In this document: positions 1 to 9,017 of the stretch, in pieces
Position numbering within the stretch: position 1 is the stretch's first letter
Layout of the letters: each line of letters opens with the position of its first letter
Assembly: GCA_033763695.1 (NCBI GenBank)
Contig: JANRKB010000018.1
Location: forward strand, 137,913 to 201,912
From: JANRKB01 sp033763695
Lineage (GTDB): Bacteria > Planctomycetota > Phycisphaerae > Phycisphaerales > UBA1924
DNA: 64,000 bases
Reading direction: 5' to 3'
Notes under the pieces: model-generated
What the model saw: only the letters and a program-made list of their open reading frames with translations
The model's database searches: none
What the model was told of the DNA's origin: nothing
Translations under genes and position numbers: made by a program

Positions 1-342
1 ATGGTGCACGCGAGCTATCGCGAGGGCCTGCCGCGCACTGTGCCGCAGGCGCTGCTGTGCGGCACGCCGGTCATCGCCACCGATGTCGACGGCACGCGCG
101 AAGCCTGCATCGAAGGACGCACCGGCAAGCTCGTGCCGCTGGGCGATCGTGCCGCGCTGCGTGCCAGCGTGCGCTGGATGTTCGAGCATCCGAGCGAACG
201 TCTGACGCTTGCGATGCAAGGCCGCGAACTCTGCCGCGATCGCTTCAGCACCCAAACAATGGTCCGCGATCTGGAATTGTTCTACGCCAAGGCCTTTGCG
301 ATGGCCGGCGGCGGGGCGTGGCGCGTCGGAGCGGGCGCATGA
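1..342 (+). CDS. Glycosyltransferase family 4, C-terminal fragment (cut by window start)
   Basis: The reading frame is already open at the first base, so this is the last 113 residues of a longer gene. It shows the donor-sugar-binding part of a GT-B glycosyltransferase: EGLPRTVPQALLCGTPVIAT followed by a Gly-x-Thr-Gly-Lys-Leu-Val turn. In family 4 enzymes the Glu of the EGLP motif contacts the nucleotide-sugar. It would transfer a sugar to a lipid or polysaccharide acceptor on the cytoplasmic side of the membrane; the substrate cannot be read from this fragment. Its stop overlaps the next start by ATGA, so the two are probably translationally coupled. Confidence 0.8.
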   Translation: MVHASYREGLPRTVPQALLCGTPVIATDVDGTREACIEGRTGKLVPLGDRAALRASVRWMFEHPSERLTLAMQGRELCRDRFSTQTMVRDLELFYAKAFAMAGGGAWRVGAGA

Positions 343-2546
343 TCGGCGCGCCATCACGTCCGCCGCGTTGCTTCGCACGCTGCATCGCGATCATCGTCGC
401 GCTCGCGTTCTCCGGCATCGCATCGGCCCAGCGTCTGAACCTCGGCGGTGCAAGCCCATTCGTCAGCGACCCGGGCATCGCCGCCGCGGCTCTGGAACGC
501 GAGCTTCGCACCATCGCGGACACGCGCACCGAATCTCCCGCGATCAGTTCGCTTGCACGCCTCGGCGCGGATCTCGCGGCCGTTGGCAAGGCCAACGGCG
601 AGGCGGGTTCATGGTGCGTTGTGCAGGCGATGACGATCCGCGCGCACCTCGCCGCGCTGCGTCACACGCTCGACGCCAAGCCCTCGCTTCTGCGCGATGC
701 CGTCGCTCGCGATCTGCGCCTGCCCCAAGACACGCCGCTGACCGATGAGCGTGCTGTGCGCACCATGCTCCGTGATGCGCTTGCGCCGCTGCTGCCTGCT
801 CCGAGCGTCGATGCAGCCCCCGGCTGGTGGCGCGACGCTGCCAACGAACCGCTCCCCGAGTCGCTCGGCGTCCTCGTCGCGGGCAAGAAGGGCGACGACA
901 AGCTCATCGCGACGATCAATCGCCTCGACGCGCGGCTCGCGAGCGCTCGCGGTTGGTGGGCCTATCGCGCCGCGGCTGACACCGTTCGCCGTGCGGTCGT
1001 GCGAGCCGCCCCACTCGCGCTCGAGCCCGCGGGATGGCTCGCACGAGGGGCACGCGAGAGCGCGACAGAAGAGTTCCGCCGCGCCGTCGCGGCAATCGCT
1101 GATGCTGCCGAGCAGCGCGACGCGGTTGCGCGTCTTCGTCGACTCGCCGATCTCAACGAACTCGTCACGCTCTGCGGCGGCGTCGACGACACGAAGTTCA
1201 CGCTCCGCGTCGGTGTGGCCGACTTCGTTGCAGCGGTACCCGAGACGCTCGACGAGGACTACGCCAAGCGGCTGGAATCAGGCCTGCGTGCCGCGCGACT
1301 GTTGCGAGAGGCGGAATCGCTCGTCGATGAATCCCGCTTCGTGCGTCCGCTGCGTCCGGGCGTGCGTGTGCTCCGCGTGCCGCTGCAGGAGAGTGCGGCG
1401 GGCGTGCGCGACGCCATCCCGCGGCTGCTGGCACGCTCCGATGCGATGAGCGATCCCGCCGTGCTCAGCGCGATCAACGCGCACCGCGACAATGTCGACG
1501 ATCTGCACGAACTGCTGCGTGCGAGCGACGCGATCGCCTCTCCCAAGGGCAACGGCGAGGCCCGCGACGACCTCGCGCGCATCGCTGATCGCCTGCTGGC
1601 ATATGCGAAGGACGCCACCCAGCCCAAGCCCGTCCGCGATGCCCGCGCGAATCTGCGTGAGCTCGCGCGGCAGACCTCCGTCGCGCTCCGCCTGCCCAGC
1701 GAAGAGACACTGCGCCTCGCCGCGAACAAGGACGCCGATTTTTCGACACTGGATGCGCCGCGTCGCGACGAGGTGCTGCGAACCCGCTCATGGCTCGCGG
1801 GGCTGGGGGCTGATCTGATCGACCGTATCGACGAGCAGCGGGCCGCATGGATTCAAGGTTGGTCCGATCAGCGGGCCGCGTCGCCGCAGGCGGCCGCGCG
1901 ACGCCTTGATCATTTCACAACGCTGAGCACGCTTGTTGAGGATCTCGTCGCGAGCGGCATGCAGCCGCCCGGGGACAGCGCAGCGAAAGGGCTGACTTTT
2001 CCCGGCCCTGCCGCGCTTGATCGCTGGCCGGGTTGGGAGCTTGACGTCCGCGTGCTCGCGGCGTGGAGCACAGGCGCAGCCGACACTTTGCCGAGAGCGA
2101 TTCAGGCATGCATCGACGGCACGGACGATGACAAGCCGACGCCCGCCGCACTCGAACACGCGCGAAGAGCATGGTCACTCGTCGCCCTCGCGGGCCGCCT
2201 CAATCGCGGGGCGATGCAGTGGTCTGGAAGCGTGCGGAGCGACCCATCCGCGGCGAACGCCGACGCATTGCGCGTGCTCGAACTCGCGGCTGGCATGCCC
2301 GATGATCTGGCGACCTGGCGTGCAGCGGATCGGCAGACGCTCGCCGTGATCTGCCGCTTTGGCGCGGAGTGGCAGGCCCAGCACCTGCTCGGCCAGCAGC
2401 GGGCTGTCGCCGCGGGCGAGCCGCGCGACGGCGACGGCGGAGAAACGCGTGAGAAAGAGAGCCCAGCCCAAGCCGCGGCACGCCGCGCGACCGCGCTGCG
2501 CGATGCGATCACGCAACGGGCGGTGGCGTATCTGGAGCGGCGGTAG
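339..2546 (+). CDS. Secreted alpha-helical protein of unknown function
   Basis: I do not recognise this 735-residue protein. The start was chosen because ATG at 339 overlaps the upstream stop (ATGA) and opens a clear signal peptide: an Arg-rich n-region, then IAIIVALAFSGIASA and a cleavage site before Gln. Longer upstream starts would overlap the glycosyltransferase. The mature part is rich in Ala, Arg, Asp and Leu, with no transmembrane segment after the signal, few cysteines and no catalytic motif I can name. It looks like a largely helical periplasmic or exported protein. The overlap with a glycosyltransferase suggests a link to cell-surface polysaccharide, which is inference only. Confidence 0.72.
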   Translation: MIGAPSRPPRCFARCIAIIVALAFSGIASAQRLNLGGASPFVSDPGIAAAALERELRTIADTRTESPAISSLARLGADLAAVGKANGEAGSWCVVQAMTIRAHLAALRHTLDAKPSLLRDAVARDLRLPQDTPLTDERAVRTMLRDALAPLLPAPSVDAAPGWWRDAANEPLPESLGVLVAGKKGDDKLIATINRLDARLASARGWWAYRAAADTVRRAVVRAAPLALEPAGWLARGARESATEEFRRAVAAIADAAEQRDAVARLRRLADLNELVTLCGGVDDTKFTLRVGVADFVAAVPETLDEDYAKRLESGLRAARLLREAESLVDESRFVRPLRPGVRVLRVPLQESAAGVRDAIPRLLARSDAMSDPAVLSAINAHRDNVDDLHELLRASDAIASPKGNGEARDDLARIADRLLAYAKDATQPKPVRDARANLRELARQTSVALRLPSEETLRLAANKDADFSTLDAPRRDEVLRTRSWLAGLGADLIDRIDEQRAAWIQGWSDQRAASPQAAARRLDHFTTLSTLVEDLVASGMQPPGDSAAKGLTFPGPAALDRWPGWELDVRVLAAWSTGAADTLPRAIQACIDGTDDDKPTPAALEHARRAWSLVALAGRLNRGAMQWSGSVRSDPSAANADALRVLELAAGMPDDLATWRAADRQTLAVICRFGAEWQAQHLLGQQRAVAAGEPRDGDGGETREKESPAQAAARRATALRDAITQRAVAYLERR

Positions 2547-2557
2547 ACGTCAGCGAT

Positions 2558-3153
2558 CTATCGCATCTGCCGTCGCCGCAGCGCCACGGGCGATTCATGG
2601 ATCGTGCAAGAGCGGAGTGGCACACCCAGATCACGCGCGATTCCCGACGCGATTGCATCGGCAGACCTCGCGAAGCAGCAGACCTCAAGTGGCTCACGTC
2701 GCAGTGTCGCTCGAAACACGATCACGACGCTGAACACCATGTTTCGCTCGATGCCATCATCATGCACGATGGTGACATGCTCGACCAGTTCAATGTCCTC
2801 GCGTCGTCCAAGGGCTTTGCGACGTGGGAAGGACACTTCGCCGCCATGATCGATGACGACAATCGGCCCGTACGCCGCGGCGATTCATTGAGTCATAGAA
2901 AAAGCGACGGCGAGGCCGATGCTCATGACGATCGCGCACGCGGACCACACGATGAGAATCGCGACGGGCATCAAGCCCGCCTGCCACGCGACCCAGCCAC
3001 AGGCGGCGAAGACTGGCCCACTGCTGGATGCGATGAGCGCAAGATGACGGGATGGCCGCGTTGCGAATCGATGCTGGATCTCTCCCTAAATCTCGAAACG
3101 CTCGACCGCCGCGTGCTCGCACTGTCCCTTTTGCAAGGCGACATGAAACCCAC
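2558..3153 (-). pseudogene. Decayed tandem paralogue of the adjacent membrane protein (frameshift plus in-frame TGA)
   Basis: Three reading-frame pieces line up in order with the intact neighbour at 3178-3798. The N-terminal piece, with HPVILRSSHPAVGQ, matches GPLVLLRPDHRVAP in the neighbour. After a frame change around 3000-3040 comes a membrane segment, LMPVAILIVWSACAIVMSIG. An in-frame TGA at 2885-2887 is followed, in the same frame, by PIVVIDHGG and EPLEVCCFARSADAIASGIA, which match LLVFDP and the C-terminal region of the neighbour. It starts about 25 bp downstream of that gene's stop, consistent with tandem duplication followed by decay. A separate short gene starting at the GTG at 2836 is possible but less likely. 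Sequencing error could explain one lesion but hardly both. Confidence 0.5.
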
Positions 3154-3177
3154 CGGGCGTGGTGTCTTGTTCAGCAG

Positions 3178-3798
3178 TCATGTGCGTCGAGATTGGGCTG
3201 ACACCGAGTAGTCGCGATGCTTCAGGCCAGCAGCCGCTGCGAAGGCAGCGACTGATCGGCGCGAAGACACCGTGCTAATGTGAATGAGCTGATCTGCGCC
3301 AGGTGAAGTTGCTCCGCCATTTCGCAGAATGACGCAGTGCTCGACGGCCAGACGCTGGGCATCATGCGGTGAGTCAACCCGGACGGTGTCGATGCTCTTG
3401 ATCGCGGAGCGCTTCAACACGTTTCCGGTGGGCGGGATGATCAATTCTTGACTCTGCGGATCAAAAACAAGGAGTGGCAATCCCTGATCCATGCGGCGCA
3501 TGTTGATGATCAGAAGTGCGGGTATCGCAATCAGACATGCGGCGACAAGAAACATCAACGCAGTGCCAACAAGCGCCCAGACATCCACGACACGCTCGCT
3601 GAGCGCGAAGGCATAACCGGTTCCCGCTCCGATCACGCTTACGCCCAAGAAGCGCAAGGCAACGTGCATCGGTGCAACACGATGATCAGGCCGCAGGAGA
3701 ACGAGTGGCCCTCGCTTTTGCACAAGCAAACGCGTGGCGCAACGCGTGCTGCGTTCGCGACTCGGTACACGCTTGTGGTCGGCATCCGTCGACTGCAT
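3178..3798 (-). CDS. Small two-helix membrane protein of unknown function
   Basis: This 206-residue protein is not recognised. It has a basic N-terminus, two hydrophobic segments (around residues 45-62 and 72-95, the second containing ALMFLVAACLIAIPALLIIN), then a cytoplasmic-type C-terminal domain of roughly 100 residues with alternating beta-like stretches. This resembles small proteins with a membrane hairpin and a soluble PH-like or DUF-type domain. The ATG at 3798 was preferred over an upstream in-frame GTG because GGAG lies just before it. A damaged copy lies directly downstream on the same strand. Nothing in the sequence indicates a substrate or partner. Confidence 0.62.
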   Translation of the reverse strand: MQSTDADHKRVPSRERSTRCATRLLVQKRGPLVLLRPDHRVAPMHVALRFLGVSVIGAGTGYAFALSERVVDVWALVGTALMFLVAACLIAIPALLIINMRRMDQGLPLLVFDPQSQELIIPPTGNVLKRSAIKSIDTVRVDSPHDAQRLAVEHCVILRNGGATSPGADQLIHISTVSSRRSVAAFAAAAGLKHRDYSVSAQSRRT

Positions 3799-3944
3799 GG
3801 CATCTCCAACTCCATGAGCCGCCCTCGCTTCTCGACGCGCGGCTCTGCACACGACGGTGTGGCGCGTTTGGATGGCGGAGCAAATCGCGGCGGATCCCGC
3901 GGTGTCACTGATTGGTCCCCTTCACACGCACCAATCGGTGCCGC

Positions 3945-5018
3945 TCAGCCAACTGTCCTCCCCGCAAAATCAATCTTCATCGCCTTCTTCGCCGCCGCCA
4001 GTGTTTCCTCGGCCACCACGTTCGCCTTCTTTACGCCGCGGCGGATGACGTCGAGGACGATGGCATCACCTTGCTCGCCTTCGAGCTTTGCGCGGCGGGC
4101 GCGCATCGGTTCGAGGAGGGCGTTGATGACTTCGCCGAGTTCGGCCTTGACGTGGCCGTCGCCGATGTTGTCACCGGCGGCGTAGCGCTGCTTGATTTCG
4201 GCGGCGCGGTTCGGGTTCGACGCGCCGATGAAGGCGTCGACGTATTGCATGAGTGTGTTCGTGGGGTCGCCGGGCTCGGTGGGGCTTTGGCGGCCGGTGG
4301 TGATTTTGTTGAGCTTCTTCTGGACGGTTTTGGCGTCGTCGTAGAGGAAGATGGCGTTGCCGAGGGACTTGGACATCTTGTTGGTGCCATCGATGCCGAC
4401 GAGGCGTGCGACGCGGCCGATCTTGGCCTTGGGGATGGGGAAGACGCCGCCAGCCTTGAAGTGCTCGTCGGCGGGGACGCGATTGCCCACGCCCGCGTAG
4501 ACCTGATTGAACTTGAGCGCGACGTCGCGGCACATCTCGATGTGTGCTTCCTGATCCTCGCCGACGGGCACGAGCTCGGGGCGGAAGGCGAGGATGTCGG
4601 CGCACTGGCCCACGGCGTACATCGGGAAGCCGAACGGGTAGGTGTCGCCGAGGCCCTTGGTTTCGATCTCGGTCTTCAGCGTCGGGTTGCGCATCACCTT
4701 GTTGAACGGGATGAGCATCGCGAAGAGGAACGTCAGTTCGGCGATCGCGGGGATCTCGGACTGAAGGACGAAGGTGGAGCGATCAGGATCAAGGCCGACG
4801 GCGAGCCAGTCCTTAACGATGCCGATCGTGTTGGCGCGGATGTCAGCGGGCTTCTCGGCCAGTGTCGTGAAGGCGTGGACGTTGGCGATGAGGAAATAGC
4901 AGTCGTACGCGTCCTGCAGCGCGAGACGATTCTCGAGCGAGCCGACGAAGTGGCCGAGGTGGAGCCCGGTGGAGGTGGGCGTGTCGCCCGTCAAGATGCG
5001 TGGTTTCGAGTGGGACAT
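3945..5018 (-). CDS. trpS: Tryptophanyl-tRNA synthetase
   Basis: Class I aminoacyl-tRNA synthetase that charges tRNA-Trp with tryptophan using ATP, in the cytoplasm. The HIGH-like motif appears as TGLHLGH (residues 17-23) and the KMSKS loop is exact at 214-218. The stretch GDTYPFGFPMYAVGQCADIL and the VPVGEDQ motif are typical of bacterial TrpS. At 357 residues it is slightly longer than the usual 330 or so. The start at 5018 was chosen because RILTGDTPTSTGLHLGH matches the normal N-terminus; the frame stays open upstream but that part does not look like protein. It stands alone, with no tryptophan-biosynthesis genes nearby. Confidence 0.95.
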   Translation of the reverse strand: MSHSKPRILTGDTPTSTGLHLGHFVGSLENRLALQDAYDCYFLIANVHAFTTLAEKPADIRANTIGIVKDWLAVGLDPDRSTFVLQSEIPAIAELTFLFAMLIPFNKVMRNPTLKTEIETKGLGDTYPFGFPMYAVGQCADILAFRPELVPVGEDQEAHIEMCRDVALKFNQVYAGVGNRVPADEHFKAGGVFPIPKAKIGRVARLVGIDGTNKMSKSLGNAIFLYDDAKTVQKKLNKITTGRQSPTEPGDPTNTLMQYVDAFIGASNPNRAAEIKQRYAAGDNIGDGHVKAELGEVINALLEPMRARRAKLEGEQGDAIVLDVIRRGVKKANVVAEETLAAAKKAMKIDFAGRTVG

Positions 5019-5321
5019 GGGGTCAAAGGGTAGGTCGATATGGGGCTCGCTCCGCCCTAGGGCATTCGAGCAGCCCTGGAACCCCGCAAATGGCACCACC
5101 ACCAGTTGACCAATAGTCTCCGAAGGCACCTTGGCCAAACGAGTCGGCGATCCGATTGGCTGAACCGCATTCACTGCTCGCTCAATGACGCTGGTCCGAG
5201 CCGGCCTGCGCGCGTTGATTGCAAGTCGACCGAGATCGCGCGATGGCGTCACAGTTCGACAACGCCAGCAGCCCACCGCGGCTTCTGACTGGCAAGGACA
5301 ACTCGCAATCCGTTTGGCACT
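5019..5321. other. Gene-free interval upstream of trpS
   Basis: About 300 bp between the trpS start and the stop of the HTH-like gene. Since trpS is transcribed away from it, this should hold the trpS promoter and leader. I looked for a T-box (specifier stem and the conserved bulge) and for a tryptophan-rich leader peptide and saw neither. No convincing gene or repeat is present. Confidence 0.5.
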
Positions 5322-6563
5322 CTAGTGATCATGCTTTTCGATCTCGAACGAGTACCACGACAGAGGAACCGGATTGACTGAGTCAATCACATAGGAATGA
5401 AAGTCCTTGGGAGCCCAGCCGATTCGATCGAACACCTCCGACGCAAGCTGGCGATGCCGGGGAAAGACGTTGGCTGCGGCGGGATCAAAGGGCGGCTGGT
5501 GACTCACCATCGAAGCCGGTTCTGGAAGCCGATCAAACCACGGCCGCGCAAGGTTGGGAACGCGACGTGTGCTGAAGACGCCGAAAGACGCGGTCACACC
5601 CTCATGAATGTCGCGATGGATCAATCGCTGCATGATGACGCGACGCGTGGGATATCGAATCAGCATTTCCGTGCAGTACACGTGCGGCCTCTCGACCCAA
5701 GGTGAATCCTGAGCGTCTCGCTCGATCTGGAGGAACGAGAGATCGAGTGACTGGTTGAACTCGGTCCAGTTGGGCTCGACAATCGCGGACTGGCTGACGG
5801 CGTCGCCGGTAAACAAGAGCCCCGGCGGCGGCGAACTTGTGCCGCTGGAAAGCAGCGCGACGCTCCGACCATCGATCATGCCGCCGCTCGCAACCGGAGC
5901 GCCATTGGACGCGCATCCGTGCCTCGAATATGCCAACGGAAGTGCACCGGAGCGGCCGCGACAGTCGAGATAGCACTGGGCCATCGCAAGATCGATGCGA
6001 TTCGGCTTGCGCGGAGTCGGCCGCATGATGAGCAGGTCATATCGCAGCCCGATCGCAAAGCCAACAAAGTCGGCCATCGCATCAACGAGATGCTGACGAG
6101 AGTCGTCGCCGTGAGGCGAAGCGTCTTCGCCGTGCGAGGCTTCATCCACAGCTCGCACCGCTGCGGCCTTGCTCCCACCGAAGCGATTGAGCTGCTCAGA
6201 AAGACGATCGCACGCGGCGGCGAGTCGCTGCGCGTTGGGGTGTTCATCGCTCAGGACACGCTCGACGGCGAGACAGACTTTCTCTAGGGCCGCGGGACCG
6301 GGAAACAAATCCAATGCGACCGGCGTGATCTCGGTCAGACGCCCGATCTTCACGAGGCGCTGGGCGGTGCCTCGATCGAGGCGCAGTTTGGCGGCAACCG
6401 CGGCCCATGTGCTGCTGGGCTTCAGACCCAGCTCGCCGCGCACATGTCGCCACTCGCCGACGACACGCTCCATGGTGCGCAGCAACCCCGCGATCGCGGC
6501 CCTGTTATCGGTCTTGGATTCTCTCACAGGCACAGCCCATTGTGTCAAGTTTGCCGGAAACAT
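5322..6563 (-). CDS. HTH-like protein of unknown family, possible DNA-binding regulator
   Basis: Roughly 413 residues with no enzyme motif that I recognise. The N-terminal third contains a helix-turn-helix-like run, TWAAVAAKLRLDRGTAQRL, preceded by a helical stretch and followed by a longer helical region with Ala, Glu and Arg. The C-terminal half is mixed alpha/beta with scattered Trp and Pro and no membrane segment. The start is uncertain: the frame is open to 6623, but an upstream start would lie inside the GTGTAC array at 6606-6631, so ATG at 6596 or 6563 is more likely. The gene diverges from a PEP-CTERM gene across that array, which fits autoregulation or control of the neighbour; this is inference. 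Confidence 0.58.
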   Translation of the reverse strand: MFPANLTQWAVPVRESKTDNRAAIAGLLRTMERVVGEWRHVRGELGLKPSSTWAAVAAKLRLDRGTAQRLVKIGRLTEITPVALDLFPGPAALEKVCLAVERVLSDEHPNAQRLAAACDRLSEQLNRFGGSKAAAVRAVDEASHGEDASPHGDDSRQHLVDAMADFVGFAIGLRYDLLIMRPTPRKPNRIDLAMAQCYLDCRGRSGALPLAYSRHGCASNGAPVASGGMIDGRSVALLSSGTSSPPPGLLFTGDAVSQSAIVEPNWTEFNQSLDLSFLQIERDAQDSPWVERPHVYCTEMLIRYPTRRVIMQRLIHRDIHEGVTASFGVFSTRRVPNLARPWFDRLPEPASMVSHQPPFDPAAANVFPRHRQLASEVFDRIGWAPKDFHSYVIDSVNPVPLSWYSFEIEKHDH

Positions 6564-6605
6564 GCAACCCAGATTTGACACGGGAGAAAAACCCATAGCA
6601 ATTCG

Positions 6606-6631
6606 GTGTACCTCAGTGTACACTAGTGTAC
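6606..6631. promoter_or_regulatory. Triple GTGTAC array at 10-bp spacing in a divergent promoter region
   Basis: GTGTAC occurs at 6606-6611, 6616-6621 and 6626-6631, exactly one helical turn apart. Two overlapping perfect palindromes are embedded: AGTGTACACT (6615-6624) and GTACACTAGTGTAC (6618-6631). The site lies between the HTH-like gene on the minus strand and the PEP-CTERM gene starting at 6698. A TTGACA at 6575-6580 on the plus strand could be a -35 box, although the matching -10 is poor. The arrangement looks like a cooperative operator for a dimeric regulator. Confidence 0.5.
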
Positions 6632-6697
6632 CGGACGGCCGTTTCCACCGCGTGCGTCACGCAACCCGCGCTGTCTGGCTCACCAGGAGAACGAGAC

Positions 6698-7381
6698 ATG
6701 AAGATTGCCAGCGCCATTGTGCTTGCGGCTCTCGCCGCGGCCACCCCTGCCCTCGCCGACACCATCACCAAGTCGGCCAGCTTCAAGGGCAAGACCGACG
6801 TCGACACCATTCTGAAGCTTGATCAGTTCGATGCATCACTCGGCACGCTCACGGGCGTGACACTGGAAGTGTCGGCCGGCGTCATCGGCGAGTTCAACTT
6901 CACCAACATCTCCGGAGGTCGCAAGCGATTCTTCATCAACTGGCTTGATTGGCAGGTCGACGTCACCGGCTTCGGCGGCCCCAAGGGTAACCTGATCAAC
7001 TCGCCGTTCGTTGTCGCACCGACGGCTGACAACCCGTACGGCGGCGCGCCTGGTCGCTTCAACTACACCTCGCCGACGCTGATCAATGTCGGCCAGACCA
7101 TCACCCCCATTCCCTACGGCGAGGTTGAGCAGGCGACTTTCAACTACACGAACCTCAACACAGAGTTCAGCCAGTTCATCGGCTCCGGCCAGCTTGACTT
7201 CCGTGCCGAGATCCCGGTGCTCTTCAGCGTGGCCGTCTCTGGCAGCGGTCAGTCCAAGTGGTCGCTGGATACGCAGGGTGTCGTGAACATTACAGCAACC
7301 TACACGTACACCATCCCGGCCCCTGCCTCGCTCGGCGTGCTCTCGCTCGCGGGGCTGGCGCTCGGCCGTCGTCGTCGCTGA
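6698..7381 (+). CDS. Secreted PEP-CTERM-like protein, choice-of-anchor E type
   Basis: A 227-residue exported protein. The start at 6698 follows AGGAGA with good spacing and opens a short signal peptide (MKIASAIVLAALAAATPALA). The body has the repeated beta-rich pattern of choice-of-anchor E proteins, including LDQFDASLGTLTGVTLEVS. The C-terminus is PAPASLG, then a hydrophobic stretch, then RRRR: the tripartite PEP-CTERM-like sorting signal that exosortases are thought to process at the membrane. No exosortase is encoded in this window. The gene has its own terminator and the GTGTAC array lies just upstream, so it is probably monocistronic and regulated. Its specific function is unknown. Confidence 0.85.
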   Translation: MKIASAIVLAALAAATPALADTITKSASFKGKTDVDTILKLDQFDASLGTLTGVTLEVSAGVIGEFNFTNISGGRKRFFINWLDWQVDVTGFGGPKGNLINSPFVVAPTADNPYGGAPGRFNYTSPTLINVGQTITPIPYGEVEQATFNYTNLNTEFSQFIGSGQLDFRAEIPVLFSVAVSGSGQSKWSLDTQGVVNITATYTYTIPAPASLGVLSLAGLALGRRRR

Positions 7382-7422
7382 CCCTCGCAGTTTCCGATCA
7401 TCTCTCTGGTTTGCTGTCACCG

Positions 7423-7464
7423 GCAGGCGCCCGCGGATCTCCTTCGCGGGCGTTCTGCTTTTCA
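7423..7464 (+). terminator. Rho-independent terminator after the PEP-CTERM gene
   Basis: An exact 8-bp stem, CGCCCGCG at 7428-7435 and CGCGGGCG at 7445-7452, is extended by GCAG/CTGC arms and followed by a T-rich tail. It lies 42 bp after the stop at 7381. Confidence 0.75.
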
Positions 7465-7519
7465 CGGAGCAAGTCGTCAATGCGGCTGTTCAACCCAGAC
7501 GCCAGCGCTGGCAAACCAC

Positions 7520-8863
7520 TCACAGTCTCGCCTTGACCACCGCCCCACCTTTCACGACGACGTCGACGTGCTCCAGTCGTGTCACGTCCTGCGTCGGGTC
7601 GCCGCTCACCGCGATGAAGTCCGCGGCTTTGCCCGGCTCGATGGTGCCAATCTCTTTCTCCAAGCCGAGCAGCTCGGACGCGACCACCGTTGCGCTGCGG
7701 ATGGCGTCGGCGGGCGTCATGCCTGCCTTGACCATGAGCGCGAACTCGCGGGCGTTCTCGCCGTGCGGGCTGACGCCAGTGTCGGTACCGAAGGCGATCT
7801 TGACGCCGCCGGCGTGACTGCGCTGGAACATCTCGATCATCTTCGGCCCTGCAAGGCGGGCCTTGTCCGCAACAACCTTGAGATAGAAACCCGGGATCGC
7901 CGCATTACGGGTCACGGTGTCACCCGCGAGCAGCGTCGGCACATGGTAGGAGTTGTGTGACTTGAACAACGTGATCGATTCGTTGTCGAGGTATGTGCCG
8001 TGCTCGATCGAATCGACGCCCGCGGCGAGCGCGGCATTGATGCCGTCCGTCCCGTGCGCGTGAGCTGCCACCTTCCGTCCCATCGCGTGCGCGGTCTTGA
8101 CGATCGCTTCAAGTTCCGGACTGGTGTAGTGCTGGGCCAAGCCTGCCGCACTTGCGGAGAGCACGCCGCCGGTCGCGGTCACCTTGATGACGTCCGCTCC
8201 GAGCTTGATCTGATGGCGCACGGCCTTCATGCACTCGTCAGGGCCATCGGCGATGCCGTCGTCGGCCGAGAGATTGGGAAACAGATCCTGACGATAGCCA
8301 TTGGTGAAGTCGCCGTGCCCGCCGGTGATCGAGATTGCCTTGCCCGCGGCGATGATCCGCGGCCCGACGACAAACCCTTGAGTGATCGCATCGCGCAGCG
8401 CGAGAATGGTCAGCGGGCGCGACGCGCCCAGATCTCGCACCGTGGTGAACCCGGCGTCGAGCGTCTTCTTGGCGTACGTCGTCGCGCGGAGCGTGACGAA
8501 CTCGTCGCTCTCCGTCAGCGCACGCTGGCGGAGCGTCGCGTCGAACTCCATCGTCAGATGGACGTGGCAATCGATCAGGCCGGGAAGCACAAACTTGTCG
8601 CGCAGATCGAGATCTTCGATGCTCGCGTTCGGCGCTGCGCCCGCGATCTCCGGCCCCGTAACGCCATCGACCACGGCATCGATGACGCCATTCTTCACGA
8701 CGATCGTCTTGTTGGTCGCGGCCGGCTGCCCCGGCACCGCGAGCAACGTGCCGCAGTGGACACGCAGATAGCGATCCGCGGCAGCGGGATCCGCTGCCCC
8801 AGCGAGCCGCACCAAGAGCCCAGCGGCCAAACCGAGCGACACGAGGCGACCGAACGTGCGCAT
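7520..8863 (-). CDS. Secreted metal-dependent amidohydrolase
   Basis: A 447-residue member of the amidohydrolase superfamily, close to the imidazolonepropionase-like / Xaa-Pro dipeptidase-like group. Metal ligands are visible in order: His100 and His102 in DCHVHL, Lys227 in ADVIKVTATGG (the usual carboxylated or bridging position), His268 and His270 in KVAAHAHG, His288 in SIEHGT, and Asp361 in FGTDTGVSPHG. It probably hydrolyses a cyclic or peptide amide in the periplasm. The ATG at 8863 has GGAGG upstream and begins a signal peptide ending near AGA-ADP; the longer open frame above it is not convincing. The substrate cannot be deduced from neighbours, which are a lipoprotein and acs on the same strand. 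Confidence 0.88.
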   Translation of the reverse strand: MRTFGRLVSLGLAAGLLVRLAGAADPAAADRYLRVHCGTLLAVPGQPAATNKTIVVKNGVIDAVVDGVTGPEIAGAAPNASIEDLDLRDKFVLPGLIDCHVHLTMEFDATLRQRALTESDEFVTLRATTYAKKTLDAGFTTVRDLGASRPLTILALRDAITQGFVVGPRIIAAGKAISITGGHGDFTNGYRQDLFPNLSADDGIADGPDECMKAVRHQIKLGADVIKVTATGGVLSASAAGLAQHYTSPELEAIVKTAHAMGRKVAAHAHGTDGINAALAAGVDSIEHGTYLDNESITLFKSHNSYHVPTLLAGDTVTRNAAIPGFYLKVVADKARLAGPKMIEMFQRSHAGGVKIAFGTDTGVSPHGENAREFALMVKAGMTPADAIRSATVVASELLGLEKEIGTIEPGKAADFIAVSGDPTQDVTRLEHVDVVVKGGAVVKARL

Positions 8864-9017
8864 GCAATCCTCCACGAGTTCGAAGCGATCTCGCGCACGC
8901 GACATCGCGAGGTTCTTCGCCATCACCGAAACACACAGCGTCACCCGCTCACGCGCGCGATCGACCAAACGCGGCAAGGCTGTCCTGTCCGCGTCTGCAG
9001 GCCCGTTCCGCGACAGT

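Noticed and set aside
2885..2887. In-frame TGA as a selenocysteine codon
   Set aside because: The frame is also shifted upstream, the intact paralogue has no Cys or selenocysteine at that place, and no selenocysteine-insertion hairpin is evident.
5019..5321. T-box riboswitch in front of trpS
   Set aside because: No T-box bulge sequence, specifier loop or antiterminator could be found in the 300 bp.
6698..7381. An exosortase locus with the PEP-CTERM genes
   Set aside because: No exosortase or polysaccharide-synthesis cluster is adjacent; the two PEP-CTERM genes are isolated.
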